This document shows, one piece after another, positions 31,882 through 43,985 of a stretch of DNA of 64,000 nt. Position 1 is the stretch's first letter. Every line of letters starts with the position of its first letter. The notes below the pieces were generated by a model. The model saw nothing but the letters and a program-made list of their open reading frames with translations. It had not been told where the DNA came from and did no database searches. Made by a program: the position numbers and the translations under genes. This stretch comes from Molanna angustata (lineage: Eukaryota; Arthropoda; Insecta; Trichoptera; Molannidae), in the NCBI GenBank assembly GCA_963576475.1, contig OY754980.1, forward strand, positions 29,619,563 through 29,683,562, written 5' to 3'.

Positions 31882-32700
31882 AATGCATTTAGGGAATGTC
31901 AACCTTTAGAGAGTAGTTATAGTGGGCGGCTTGATTCTTTACACCCAATTGATTCTTAATTCTTAATGTCGGTAAGTAGGAAAATAAATATTTATTTATT
32001 TTAATAATAATTGATTAGCTTGTAGGTTCTATTTATTCACTCAAGGGTTTTTAATTAAAATAATTTTATTTATTTCTCAACGGGATTTTCAAACATCTTT
32101 GTAAGCTATCCCGTTTGAGGAATAAATAAAATAATTATAAATAAGATGAATTGAAATTGAAAACCATTTAGTGAACTGATAGAACCTTCGAGCTAATCGT
32201 GATTTGGAATAAAAAAAAAATGGTAAATTAAGGTTTAAAAGAACGCAATGAATCAATGAAGTCTGTATTGATTCCAAAGTAGAGAGATAAATTTTCACAT
32301 TGATTTTCATTAATTGAATGTCTTTGAAATTGAGAAAGTTGGAGAAAGGTGCTATATTATACTATTTCATCAATGAAACGAAATTCTTAAGCACTAAACC
32401 TAATGGACGGTTAGAATTAAAGTATGAATGAATAACCATTAAATTAAGTTTATTAGGAAATCGAATTGAGCCTGAAAATTATTAAAAAAAACTTTTTTGT
32501 CACCACTACTGGAGACAAAATATTTTGGAATAGTGGAGAGTTGTGATTCTTTGATTTTTAAGAATCACAATTACTTTTTTAAAATTAATTTCCAAACAGT
32601 TAATTGATGTAAATGGAGCTACACTCAAATACACTCGATGTCGCTTCGACCTCTCTCTGCATTCAGGACAGCTGTCTCCTGCTATATTTTATAGTAGTAT
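31882..32700. other. Unassigned sequence
   Basis: AT-rich; a short less AT-rich patch at 32620-32690. No coding or repeat assignment. Confidence 0.35.
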
Positions 32701-33427
32701 AATATCGACAAAATACCAAGCCAGGATACGCGAAATTTATATGCAGGGTCTATTTTTCACGATTTTCCAACTTCGAAGTCAAAAAACACCAACTTAGAGG
32801 CTTCGCAGCATTACTCAGAATACGGAGTAGAAAATTTAGTGTGTCAGTATGTCTGTGTGTGTGTGTCCCTTTATAACTTCTGATCCGCTCAATGCACAGA
32901 GCCTAACGATTCAAAAAATATAGATAGTTAAAGGCCTAAAAAAAATTTATACTCAGAATTTTGAATTTTGTTACAATCAGGGGTTATCAATTTTAGAATT
33001 TTTACTTTATTTTTCCATATATCTCAAAAACTATAAAACCTAGAACGCTGAAAATTGATATTAAAATAGACGAATACAAAATCTAACATATATATATTTT
33101 TTAAAAAAATCCAGAAATTCTCAAACAGTTTTTGATAAATAATTTATGTGTTTAAATGCCTTTTTTCCAAAGTTTTTAAAGATATCTTAAAAAGCCGGAC
33201 CACTCCAACTAGATAATTTAATTTTCCATAAAAAATATGAACATTGTAGTAGGTAAAAACATCTAAAACTTTTTGTACCTAACAATTTTTATAAATATTG
33301 AATTTAGTGACGACATCTTTTCATACAATTAATGTTAAGCAGTAGGTATACACTACACAATATCTACGGGATTCAATAGTTTGATACTTTATCTCCAAAC
33401 ATACATACCTACATACATACCATCAGG

Positions 33428-33720
33428 GGGGCAAGTCTGGTTCAATCGGCGAAATTAAAATCCTCGTGATTACCCATATCATGGATATAATCCAACTGTC
33501 GATTTGTTCAGGAGAACTTTGTTCTCTTAACATATCGACAATGTTTCAAGCCAGGATACGCGAGAATTGTATGCAGAGGTCTACTTTTTTCACGGCTTTT
33601 CCAACTTTGAAGTCAAAAAACACCAACTTAGAGGCTTCGCAGCATATATGTTCCATACACGGATTTACTCAGAATTCGGAGTAGAACATTTCGTGTGTCT
33701 GTGTGTGTGTGTGTGCGTGT

Positions 33721-33768
<48 letters not shown>

Positions 33769-34591
33769 TATAACTTTTGATCCGCTCAATTTACAGAGCC
33801 CAAAATTTCAGAATATATAAAAAGTTACAGGCCTACAAAACTTTTGTACTCGGAATTTTGAATTTTTGTTTCAGTCAGGGGTTATCAACTTTTGAATTTT
33901 TATTTAATTTTTCCCTATATCTCAGAAACCATAAAAGCTAGAACGCTGAAAATTGGTATAAACATAGACAAATACAAAATCTCAAATTAGTTTTTTCAAA
34001 AAAATTCCAGGGTTTCTCAAACATTTTTTATTAAGAAAAATATTTTTTTTATGATAAATTTATGTGTTTAACTGCCTATATTTCCAAAACTTATACAATT
34101 ATCCAAAAAAGCCGAAACACCCCAACTAGATAATTTAATTTTGTAGTAGAAGATATCAATTTTTTTTTAACAATTTTTTTAAAAATTGAATTTAGTGACG
34201 ACATCGCTTCATACATTTTGTATGGTAGTCGCCTATACACAATATGTAAGAAGACTTAATAGTTTGATACTTCATCTCCAAACATACATACCATCATGCT
34301 ATTTTCATATTCTGGGTAGGAAAAAAGGAACTTCCTCCGTACTATCCTATCTTGACATACATACCTACATATGTTGTATAGAAAACAAAATATCTGAAAA
34401 TATTCAATAATTTGTATTTATGGGTTTATAGTTTGGCACATATTCTTCAACTATACATACTATCGCTATCGACAGTTATTATATGGAGTTCTACAATATA
34501 TTTAGATGTCATAGAACTCCATACGATAATTACATCCGTGATATGGGTAATCACTGGGGTTTTGATTTCGCCGGTCGAACCAGACTGCCCA
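33428..34591. mobile_element. TIR element inserted in Helitron copy 3
   Basis: It starts GGGGGGCAAGTCTGGTTCAA, CGGCGAAATTAAAATCC and TGATTACCCATATCATGG, and the reverse complement closes it: GTGATATGGGTAATCACTGG, TTTTGATTTCGCCGGT, GAACCAGACTGCCC. The repeats are about 60 bp. A third copy of this end is at 39527-39600. The DNA between the ends is almost entirely Helitron copy 4. Confidence 0.65.
33491..34477 (+). mobile_element. Helitron-like element, copy 4 (3' tip lost)
   Basis: Starts TCCAACTGTCGATTTGTTCA after A with a near-perfect terminal hairpin (33498-33539), then (GT)n at 33700-33765, the usual body, and stops within the subterminal ATCGACAGTT. The final GGATCTCATG...CTAG is missing. 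Confidence 0.78.
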
Positions 34592-34854
34592 CCAGGTTTT
34601 TTCATATAATGGGTAGCAAAAAAAGACTGACCTCCATACTATCATATCCTGACATACATACCTACATGTTTTATATAGAAAACAACATATTGTCTTAAAA
34701 TGTTTATAAATTTGTGTTTAAGTGTTAATAGTTTGGTACGTATTCTTCAATTATACATACTATCGCCATCGCCAGTTGTTTTACATGCAACTATTTTATG
34801 TTATACTTAATAACTGAAAATTTTTTATATTATTAGTAAATTTTGGTAATTGAT

Positions 34855-34980
34855 AGGTATTAATTATCATATTGAATAATGTATGGAATGTTCACTGGTC
34901 TACTAATAAAGCAATGCCACATTGTTTGTTTTATAAATTGTGTACACTATATAACTCTCTATCAATCAATGTATAAAATA
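34855..34980 (+). repeat. Repeat shared with 51290-51430
   Basis: TTGAATAATGTATGGAATGT, TCACTGGTCTACTAATAAAG, CAATGCCACATTG, TATATAACTCTCTATCA align with TTGAATAATGCATGGAGTTT and following at 51335-51430. Probably a LINE 3' UTR. Confidence 0.65.
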
Positions 34981-36160
34981 AAAAAACACAAACTTCAAAA
35001 CTCTCTCACGGTCTGGAAAAAAATATAAAATATCTCAATTTTTGTTTAGAAAATATAAACAATATAAACTTTCTTATAAAATTGAACAAAGAGATTGTCA
35101 ACCTTTCAAATAGAAAAAAAAGGAGTACTATATAGTGAAGTGTTTGTATTGGCCACATCTCGCTCGTTTTCAAATTAAACTCGATTAATAGGATTATTTC
35201 GGAGCGCGGGAGACCGCTAAAAAAAACAAACCTTAATGTAGATTTTACTTAATGCGGTGAGTCAAAGAATTGATTGAGGGTATTTGGCTTAGGAATCTAA
35301 TTGCTATTCTGAAAACTAAGCTGAAACTTTGAGGAGGAAGGCTTTGTGTGGAAGCTTTCACGGAACTTTTACCCAACGATTCCCCAAACCCCCCCACAGA
35401 TTCACTGTGGCGAAATTTCGCCCCCGAATTACCCTGGTTTAGTCCTTCGTAGGAAGCAGGCGACGAGGTTTTTGTTGACCGTGTCAGCCATTGTATAGCA
35501 TTATTTATTTCAATCTTAGTTTGGAATACCAAAATGTGTACATGCCACCATGGGCTGCCCCATGTTGAAAATTTAGAAAAAATCGAGCGTCAATTATAAA
35601 AATTATAACATAACTTAACTTAAGTTATTACGTATTTTTTGATATGATATATCGGTCAGTAACTTGCTCCAATTTCTATACAAAATTTTTTTTCATGATT
35701 TTTTTTCATGATTTCTTTATCTGGATGTACATATTTCATATCCATCACCCGTTGTACTTATTTGGACTAATAAGGGTAAAAATAAACATTTGTATAAATG
35801 GGTACATTGGTTAAAAAAACTAACTTGAACACAGAGATTGAAGGCATTTTGAAAGAATATTCGAATCGGATCGTCAATACGTTGAAATGTAAGAGAAAAA
35901 CGTTATTTTTTTTTTATTTGACGGCGTCAATCGAAAAATCATAATAAATAAGTAATAGGAACCTATACCTATGCCTACATCTATTATACCTATGGAATAG
36001 TCTAAGACCGGGAATGCACAGTCCTAGGTACCTAAATACTAACTCCTAACCTCACTGGAGTATTTAGTATCCTTAAGTTAGCAATTGCTTTGCAGAGACA
36101 TCCCTAACTAAATACTAAATAATACTTGTTAATTTTGTCGACGGATAGTTCGTGGTGAAA
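34981..36160. other. Unassigned sequence
   Basis: 35160-35560 is less AT-rich and has a 95-codon minus frame (SASYEGLNQGNSGAKF-like) with no recognised family. It could be a retroelement piece. Confidence 0.3.
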
Positions 36161-36849
36161 CTCCATTATACTAGGTATAAATGAAAACACTAATTTGTTT
36201 AAGTTTCACTATTTAATTTAAAACTGGCACTGACCGGTATCGATCTGTTGAAGATCATCGTCAGAGTGCAGAATTTTTTACATTATTGTGTATGAAGAAA
36301 ATAAATAGATAGCTTTCTATGGGTTTAGAAAGCTATCTGTCTCTTTTCTAACGTTTGACGTTTAAATTTTTTTTGTTGCTATAACAACACAAACATTTTT
36401 GTAACCAACTTCACACTGACAGCTCGATGTCACGATTTTTTTGAAATTCCACCGAATTTTCGGCATCTCGTATAGATCGCTGAATACTCTGTTTGGTATT
36501 TGATTTGACAAAATTACCAAATACATATTCAACGAAGCCGATAAAATCATTATCCACCGAAAAAATCTCTTATTTTAGTATTAAACCACTCGTAAGGTTC
36601 CTCGCTATCAACCTCACTTTTTGACAATTCGCAAATGTTAGTTTACGTCGATGCGCATGCGCTAAGTATTTAGATATGTCTATGCAATGCAATTCTCATA
36701 GAAGAACGTCGTAGCATCTTTCAGTTAGGAAGCCACGTGATCTCCTAACTTAAGTCAGCGACTGTGCAATGAAAACATGGTTAGTGTTTAGAATTAAGTA
36801 TTTAGGTAGGACTCTGCATTCGGACCTAAGTCCTGACGTCGTCTATCTC
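36161..36849. other. Unassigned sequence with repeat-like end
   Basis: CTGACCGGTATCGATCTGTT then GAAGATCATCGTCAGAGTGC at about 36230 resembles conserved ends of insect interspersed repeats. A local hairpin (GATAGCTTTCTATGG...GAAAGCTATC) lies at 36308-36340. Confidence 0.35.
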
Positions 36850-37178
36850 ACTAAACATCTCAAAGAAAAGGATTAAGCAAAAATATTTATCTGATAATAC
36901 CTGATTACATCATCCTATCCTCTTCCTTTCCTTATCCTTTAGTTTTCCTATCATTGCTATGAATTGTTCTTGTATGCTATATTCTTTGTTTTTTTTTAAC
37001 TTTTATTCTGCTATATTTGTTTTTTTTTTTGTAATGTGATTAACTTATTGCCATAGTAAGTACATATGTTTTGTATATTTATCATTAACTATGGTTGGTT
37101 GGAAGAAATTTCCATCAGGTAATAAGCTCGCCAGTGTACTAATCATATGTACACAAAGATTCAAATAAATAAATAAAA
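36850..37178 (+). mobile_element. LINE 3' UTR, second copy of the 13.9-kb family
   Basis: AAAAGGATTAAGCAAAAATA, TTTATCTGATAATACCTGAT, CCTTATCCTTTAGTTTTCC and GGTTGGTTGGAAGAAATT align base by base with 14425-14740, including the AAAT tail. Here the stem-loop is worn (TTTCCATCAGGTAA). Confidence 0.8.
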
Positions 37179-37189
37179 CTCATATTCTT

Positions 37190-38835
37190 ATAGTTGCATA
37201 TATACAAACATTGGATGTTCGTCACTTCATGTATGGCGATGGTTTTTTACCTTATTCTCAAGCGAAAAGATTTTTATAACTTTAAGGATTGGATTGATAG
37301 GGAACTCAATAAGAAAGTAAAATTGGTGAAAGTTAATAAGGTGATCTCATAAACCAGCCGATGACAGGTCTTAAGCCCTGTAGGTGCTGTAGCCGCCAAT
37401 GTTCAATAGAGAACAAGTCTCGACAAGTGTTGGGAATCAAATGTCACGTGCTCGGTGGATGAGTGCGCTTATACGTGATATGCCATCTCTCTCTCTCCAT
37501 CAGCCACACTCTTCACACGCGTACTAGATTATATGATTATAATTAATTATTGATTTTCTACTTTATCTATCAAATATTTATTATTTTGGTAACGGATTAT
37601 TGTTAAATATTGAATGCAAAAATGAAAATCACGATATGTTTGGTAAAGCCAGCCGAAACGAGAGAGTTGAAAATAACATAAAAATTATATTTCGAAAATA
37701 ATTTCACAGATCAATAGAGTACACAAAAATATTCATTTTAGTGAAAACCAGACGTTTATAGATTGAAATTTGACAGAGATATAAGCATTTCATTGTTTTT
37801 ACCAATTTTTACGAAGTTTGGTTTCGCGATCACCAGTTGGTCGTAGTGTATGCACGGGCTAACAAAATACCTATTCATGTGGTACGACAGCGCGATGTTT
37901 GAATAAAAAAATAATGAAATGTTTGGCAATTTTTTAACATATTTATTTTATTTATCTAATCGATTCTACTTCAAAAATGATTCATTTACTCGAGGTTCGG
38001 ACATTGATATGTTGAATAATTACGGAGATATAAGACTTTAAAAATATTTGTACATTTTTGCCTCGACCAATCAGAGCGCGTGTTCTGGCCAGGAAGTTCA
38101 TTTGAGCATTCAAATAATCAAATATCATAATCATTGATAGTGACAAAAATCGTATTTATATGAAAATGGGATAAGTTTTAAAATTAAATGGCCTTGTAGG
38201 ATGTTGGATAATGCCTTGCACTATAAATCTAACATTAATTTGTATTCACAAAAGTTATATTTAATATTTTATATATTTTTAAGTAGTCTAAATTTTTTAG
38301 TGTATTGATTATGAAGCCATTTACTTTCCTGTATTTTGTATATAAGATTTTTTATAATCATGTATGTAGTTATATGTCGGAGAGACAGCAGAATCAACTT
38401 AACAGATTGATATAACCCAGAGAGCTATGCGATTTTTTGACTGCCGGTGAGATCAAAATGAATATCAAAAGAGTAATGAAAAAGGGCGTATTGATCGATA
38501 AAAGGGGAGTATCCAGTGATCCCTATAAATACGGAAGGGCATAGTTCACAGGGCAAGTTCGCTCTTACTCTCCGTACTGGGAACAACATCAAGATTCTGC
38601 TGTCTCTTCGTTTAAATCAAGAAAAATTATAACAAATCGCTGCACTTCGTATAACTCAAAATAAAGCAACTCTTCGAGAACTAACACTGGTGTTTCCTTG
38701 GCTTACTTGGCTACCTACTGCTCGGTGTCTCCATCAGAATCACAACATGAACAAACAGGTGCCTTGATTTCCCGGTTTTCCTATTATATTCCAACTACGT
38801 CTTTATCGAGATATTAAAAATTAGTTATTATATAC
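37190..38835 (-). mobile_element. FB1 copy split by a solo LTR
   Basis: 37195-37387 has GCATATATACAAACATTGGA, CTTCATGTATGGCGATGG, CAGCCGATGACAGGTCTTAA, GCCCTGTAGGTGC. The next FB1 phrase GGTGCCTTGATTTCCCGGTT resumes at 38758 and runs to GATATTAAAAATTAG. GGTGC is present on both sides of the insert. Confidence 0.8.
37388..38757 (+). mobile_element. Solo LTR, 1,370 bp, GGTGC target duplication
   Basis: Begins TGTAGCCGCC and ends GAACAAACA (TG...CA), flanked by the 5-bp duplication GGTGC at 37383-37387 and 38758-38762. That size of duplication is usual for LTR retrotransposons. Inside are a TATA box (CCCTATAAATACGG, 38524), a pyrimidine-rich start region about 50 bp on, and AATAAA at 38660 before the end, the order expected of U3-R-U5. 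No internal coding or second LTR is present. Family (Gypsy or Bel-Pao) undetermined. Confidence 0.78.
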
Positions 38836-39525
38836 CTATTTATTATTCATTTAGTATTTCTATGAATTTTATATTCATTCAACAAGATAAATATACAATA
38901 ATGTTATGAGTAAATCACAAAACCTGGTAATTGCTGAAAACCCGACATTTCACATCATGAAATGTGAAATACATTTAATAAATATATCTAATATAACAAG
39001 TTAGAAGATAATATTATAAGTTCTAATGAGAAAACATAGTGAATATGTCTTTTGGAAGATAATAAAAGACGCCACAAAGACGAGTGAATATAAGAGAGAG
39101 ACCTTGATAGTTGGAAAATACGACAACGTAATGGAAGCTTCTAGACCAATAATTGTTTTGAACTTGGGATAATTTCATCATAATATAAAGAAACCCACAC
39201 TCAAAACTTTATCAAAAGTAAAAATATAATATGAACACGCTACTTTCAACACCATCTTTGATTATGGGAAATGAACTATCTGCCTCTTCTTAAAAAGAAG
39301 AACTTTAAAAAATACAAATGAGAAGTACCTATATTTCTATTTTATGAGCCCATCTAAACAATCTCAACATAATAATGTACAAAAAATATTATCTTTCATA
39401 TTGAAAAACTGACGACACTAAAAAAATCGATTGACGTGGTAAAGAATAGTTCACCACACATCTGCAATATGTCTCTATTCCATCATCTAAATCTTGATAA
39501 AATTTACACATAAGAAACCATCTGG
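38836..39525. other. Unassigned sequence
   Basis: AT-rich; a small hairpin GACATTTCACATC...GAAATG near 38945. Nothing else. Confidence 0.35.
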
Positions 39526-39680
39526 GGAGGGGGGGGGGCAAGTCTGATCAACCGGCGGAATCAAAACCATCTATGTTTACCCATATCATCATTCAAATTA
39601 CACCTCAGGTATCCCTATAAAAAAAATTTCAGGTACCCCTTTTGAAAAATAATCGGACAACTTGAATCGAAATTCGGACA
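39520..39680. repeat. One end of the TIR element seen at 33.4-34.6 kb
   Basis: GGGGGGGGCAAGTCTGATCA, ACCGGCGGAATCAAAACC and TTTACCCATATCATC match the TIRs at 33428 and 34591. Its opposite end was not found. Confidence 0.65.
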
Positions 39681-40200
39681 AATTGCTAAAGAATTATCGC
39701 TAAACATGCAAATATAAAAGTTTGATGTTTTTCTTGTGGATTCCAGCACCAGATCTTGGCCAAATAAAAAATGGGACCCATTCTGCCACCCTTTCTAATG
39801 AAAAAAAAAATCGATATCGGACAACGTGGTAAAGAGTGATCGCTGAACAGATATTAAAAACAAACACGTCGAATTGATAACTTCCTCATGTTTTAAAGTC
39901 GTTAAAAAAAAACCTTCGAGGAAAACTGGCATGGACCTAACATTTTCAGTATTGTTTGAACTGTTCATAATTAATTATTATTTGAACAACATAAATCAGC
40001 TTAACTGATAAGACTTGGAAGAGCTTCACGGGCAACAAGCAATGGTAAGAGGTTGGATGTTAAAAAGTACAGTATTGGATGAGAGCTTTATCACAGGATA
40101 ATACATACCTCTATAATGTTCCGATGTCTGGGCTTGGAGAAAGAATCGGCATCGTTAAAACGATGAGAATTACTTTTCTCTGTTCTGTGATAAACTAAGA
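39681..40200. other. Unassigned sequence
   Basis: Nothing recognised. Confidence 0.35.
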
Positions 40201-40224
40201 AACCTAAAAAAAAGTCTGGACCAC

Positions 40225-40675
40225 ATGCAGCATTTAAAAAATGTACACATGTTTAATTCTGTTGTTTTATTTTATAAATTAACTAATTATAAACTATTCA
40301 CTGAAGATGGAATTTTTTTATCATTTACGCAACACCCACAAACAGGCTTTGCCTGGTGGGATTTATCTTCAGTTATATCCTTCTTCTGGGTCACAATCAT
40401 AAGAATGGTCTGCACCAAACACTCGATTTTTCCACTTAATTCTATCGTCCGCCAGTCTCTTCATCTCTTTTTAACTGCTACAGCGCACGTCACCGATTAT
40501 CTGGTCTATATAGTTGTTTCTTAATTATTATCAAATAAGTTTTTATATGTTATGTATTTCTATATACTTCTTTTTGTTATTTTGTTTTCTGTATTTTTTT
40601 ATCTTATACAAAGGCAAAATGTTTTATTTTGTTTATGATAAGAGAAATAAAGAATGAATTAATTTATTTATAGCT
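40225..40675. mobile_element. Probable LINE remnant
   Basis: The minus strand reads EMKRLADDRIKWKNRVFGAD, HSYDCDPEEGYN at about 40365-40470, like an RTE C-terminal end. The plus strand ends in an AATAAAGAATGAATT tail. Orientation and family are uncertain; the 99-codon plus frame has no motif. Confidence 0.45.
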
Positions 40676-41100
40676 ATATTTATTACATTAAGATTGTGAA
40701 ATATAGTATAATATGCATTATTAATATTATAGGTAGTAATTTATTTTTCTAATATTTTTTAATCATAACGCTTTTATCATTCTCTTCAAAATATTTTGAT
40801 TTTGTCACGCTCTCAAAATATTTATACCTATCTGTTTTTTATGTTTATTATAATATTATGTCATGAAAAAAATACGATTTTTTTATAGGATATGATATCA
40901 AGAAGCGATACGACAAACGATCAGGACCAGAAAGATGTATTTTTCGTTTATCTTCACACTTAATATCATTATGTATTTTCGATAAGATATGATTCCATCA
41001 TCAAATTTACATTATCTAGATATGGAAAAAAATTCTTTCAAAAGTGGGTTTCGGCCAACACAAAGTTCTAAAATACGCTCTACTGGTAAAAATCAAATAT

Positions 41101-42096
41101 TACAACTGTCGATTCGTTCAAGAGAATGAAATTCTATTGAAGGAAGAGGAAGTTTAAATCCAAAATGTGTGTACGAAGGAACATTTTGTATGGCGAAGTG
41201 GACTTTTTGCATGCTAAAAACACCAACTTAGAGGCTTCGCAGCATATATGTTCCCATACATGAATTTACTCAGAATTTAGAGTAGAACATTTTATGTGAG
41301 TTTTGTGTGTGTGTGTCTGTGTGTCCCCCCCCCCTTATAACTTTTGATCTGCTCAATTTACAGAGCCCAAAATTTCAGAATATATAAATAGTTATAGGTC
41401 TACAAAACTTCTTTACTCAGAATTTTGAATTTTTGTTTCAGTCAGGGGTTATCAACTTTTGAATTTTTCCTTTATTTTCCCATATATCTCAGAAACCATA
41501 AAAGCTAGAACGCTGAAAATTGGTATGAATATAGACAAATACAAAATCTAAAATTAAATTATTCAAAAATATTCCAGAGTTTCTCAAACATTTTTTATTA
41601 ATAAAAATATTTTCTTTATGATACATTTATGTGTTTAACTGTCTATATTTCCAAAGTTTTTAAAAATATCGAAAAAAGCCTTAAAACACCAACTAGATAA
41701 TTTAATTTTCTATAAAAAACATACGAATTGTATTAGCACATCTCTAATATTTTTAACATGTTTTACAAATATTGAATTGATTGACAAAATTGCTTCATAC
41801 AATTTGTATGGCAGTCGCCTACACACAATATCTAAGAAGCCTTAATTGTTTGATACTAATCTCCAAACGTACATACATACCATCATGCTGTTTTCATATT
41901 CTGGGTAGGATCAAAGATCTGACATCCATACTATCCTATATTGACAGACATACCTAGGTACATGTGTTGTATAGAAAACCAAATATCTTAAAATATTAAA
42001 TAATTTGTATTAATGGGTTTATAGTTTGGTACTTATTCTTCAACAATAAATACTATCGCTATCGACAGTTGGATCTCATGTGTTACATGCAACTAG
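41101..42096 (+). mobile_element. Helitron-like element, copy 5 (about 1.0 kb, both ends)
   Basis: Start TACAACTGTCGATTCGTTCA (C>A at position 2) and end ATCGACAGTTGGATCTCATG, TGTTACATGCAACTAG before T. It has the best-preserved 3' end: subterminal repeat, hairpin CATGT-GTT-ACATG and CTAG. (GT)n is short. No coding. Confidence 0.8.
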
Positions 42097-42474
42097 TATA
42101 TTTGATGTTCTATTTTATTTTAGAAAATAATTGTTTTAATCTGATTTAGTAGTAAAATTTTTCTCGTATACCTACCTACTCTAAAAATGAATACCTACAT
42201 TTTCATGAAACTCTAATATAGTTCGATTTATACCAGTTACAGATTTCTCGTCGAATTCTCAAGATAATATTAATTTCATAAGAATAATGTTGTGTCAGCT
42301 TATGGTTTATAACACATTACTTTCTTCTAAAGATGATTCATGAATGTGTAACATATGTGTATACGGTGTGTGTTTGATTTGTGATCTCCAGGTATGCAGT
42401 TTCAAACTTGTCCAGCTAGATCGAAACTACATGTACCGATACACCTATTTTAACTAAAAAAAAATATAATTTCT
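42097..42474. other. Unassigned sequence
   Basis: Nothing recognised. Confidence 0.35.
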
Positions 42475-42870
42475 TCTTCTTCTTCCTCTTTTTTTAGATC
42501 TATGATCTGTTTTTACAGGTCTTGTGACGAGGACGTCCAGCTCTCCCTCCATCTCTTTGATGGTCTTCCCGGTGGTCGGCGTCCCTCTGGTATTTCGCGC
42601 ATTACGATCTTTGGCAGCCTTTCTGGATTCATCCTTTTAACATGATCTCTCCAGTGTCGTCTTCTTTGTCTGCTCCAATATCCTCCTGCTTACAATATCC
42701 TCCATATTGCAGGTTCTGCGGATCTCCTCGTTGGGTATTCTGTCTCTGAAGGTTCTGCCCAAGATAGGTCTTAGTGTTTTCATCTCTGTTGTTCTGAGTA
42801 GCTGTTTTGTTCTCACCGTGTCTGCCCTTGCTTCAACTCCATAAGTCATTATGGGTCTTATGCTGGTTTT
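42475..42870 (-). pseudogene. RTE-like LINE C-terminus with (GAA)n tail
   Basis: The minus strand reads MTYGVEARADTVRTKQLLRT, TEMKTLRPILGRTFRDRIPN, EEIRRTCNMEDIVSRRILEQ before stops, then a Gly/Pro-rich RGTPTTGKTIKEMEGELDV-type end and GAAGAAGAAGAAATTAT. Post-RT domain of an RTE-like element, tail type as in 269-605. Confidence 0.85.
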
Positions 42871-43740
42871 ATAATTCTTATTTAATAATTTAATTTATTG
42901 AAATATTAAATCTAACAAATGATATTTAGGAAGCGAATGATATTTTGGTTTTTAAATAAAGGTACCAGGTTTATATTTGAAGAGAAAAATTTATTAGAGA
43001 GAACAATTAAATAATTTAACTCACAATGCTTAAAATTATTTTTTTCTATATAAACATACAATTTCACTAAAATATCAATATTTGTCACGGAATACAAGTT
43101 TAGTATGAGAGAGTGGTTGATTTGATACTGCTTGCGCGCCCTAAATCTTCTGCTTATAACGCCTCTCCACGCTGTTTTCTAGAAAGTTTGACGCACGTTA
43201 TTGGGTCCCGCCGTTGCCACCGGAAATTGACGGTTTCTATTGGCTGAAAACATGCCTGGCGTCGTGTCGCCACAAATGCATTATTATGGAACTCTTCGGT
43301 CGTATGAGTTCTTTAATCGAAAACTTAAAACTCAACTTTTGAAAACTTCAGTTGAGAGCATGAGAGCAAATTGAAAGTTTGACAGATTAAATCGTAGAGA
43401 AAAATATTAAGTTGTCCATGGAAAACTTATCAGTTTTGTGTTTATGCTACAATTTTCTATGCATACATTTATTATGATATCAATTCGATTAAATTTATAG
43501 TTTGAGCTGTACTATACAGGGTTTCAAAGTTTCGTAGTAGTAGCTAGTTACGCCATACACACAAATCACGTCGAAAATTCTCGGCACGGTGTTTTACTCT
43601 TAAACAAGTATTAAGATAAAAATACGCATTGTTATCTGCATCCCATCGTAAAATCTTGAATTGAATTACTTCTGAAGGTACCTACTTATAATCCAAAAAT
43701 TATCATTGTAATCGGTTGGCATGTTAAAAAAATATTCGTC
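42871..43740. other. Unassigned sequence
   Basis: 43110-43270 is less AT-rich (TTGCGCGCCC, GGGTCCCGCCGTTGCCACCG) with no coding pattern. The rest is AT-rich. Confidence 0.3.
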
Positions 43741-43744
43741 CATA

Positions 43745-43985
43745 TGCCATGCAGATGCTTTCCTTCTCCTTTTGTTTTAGTTAGGACTGTGTCCTGTTAT
43801 TCTCGGAGCCTGCTCTTGTGAGGTGGACGTCCAACTATCCTTCCATCGCTTGGGTGGTCTTCCAGGGGGTCTGCCATTTGTTATCTTCCATCCGCTGCCA
43901 TCCTCACCACTCGATCCGAACCCGCTCTCCCCACATGATCTCTCCAGAATCGTCTTCGTGTTCTTCCCCATCGCTCAACATCTTC
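43745..43985 (-). pseudogene. RTE-like LINE C-terminal piece
   Basis: Minus frame GKNTKTILERSCGESGFGSS, GEDGSGWKITNGRPPGRPPK, RWKDSWTSTSQEQAPRITGH. The GRPPxRWxDxW motif is the RTE post-RT end. Its tail is a worn GAGAAGGAAAG. Confidence 0.8.

Larger units (their letters stand above)
32701..34793 (+). mobile_element. Helitron-like element, copy 3, split by a nested insertion
   Basis: 32701-33427 carries the Helitron interior from the terminal hairpin's right half through (GT)n to CATACATACCATCA. The continuation (TTTTTCATATAATGGGTAG, GACTGACCTCCATACTATC, to GCCAGTTGTTTTACATGCAA) resumes at about 34592-34793. Between them lies a TIR element that itself contains a second Helitron. The 5' tip is missing. 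Confidence 0.7.

Noticed and set aside
31376..31888. 170-codon minus frame
   Set aside because: Antisense shadow of the RTE LINE coding strand; the same happens at 59822-60299.
33700..33770. (CV)n frame at the (GT)n tract
   Set aside because: Microsatellite inside Helitron copies.
35245..35532. 95-codon minus frame in a less AT-rich patch
   Set aside because: No motif, no splice signals compatible with the PH gene, no second copy.
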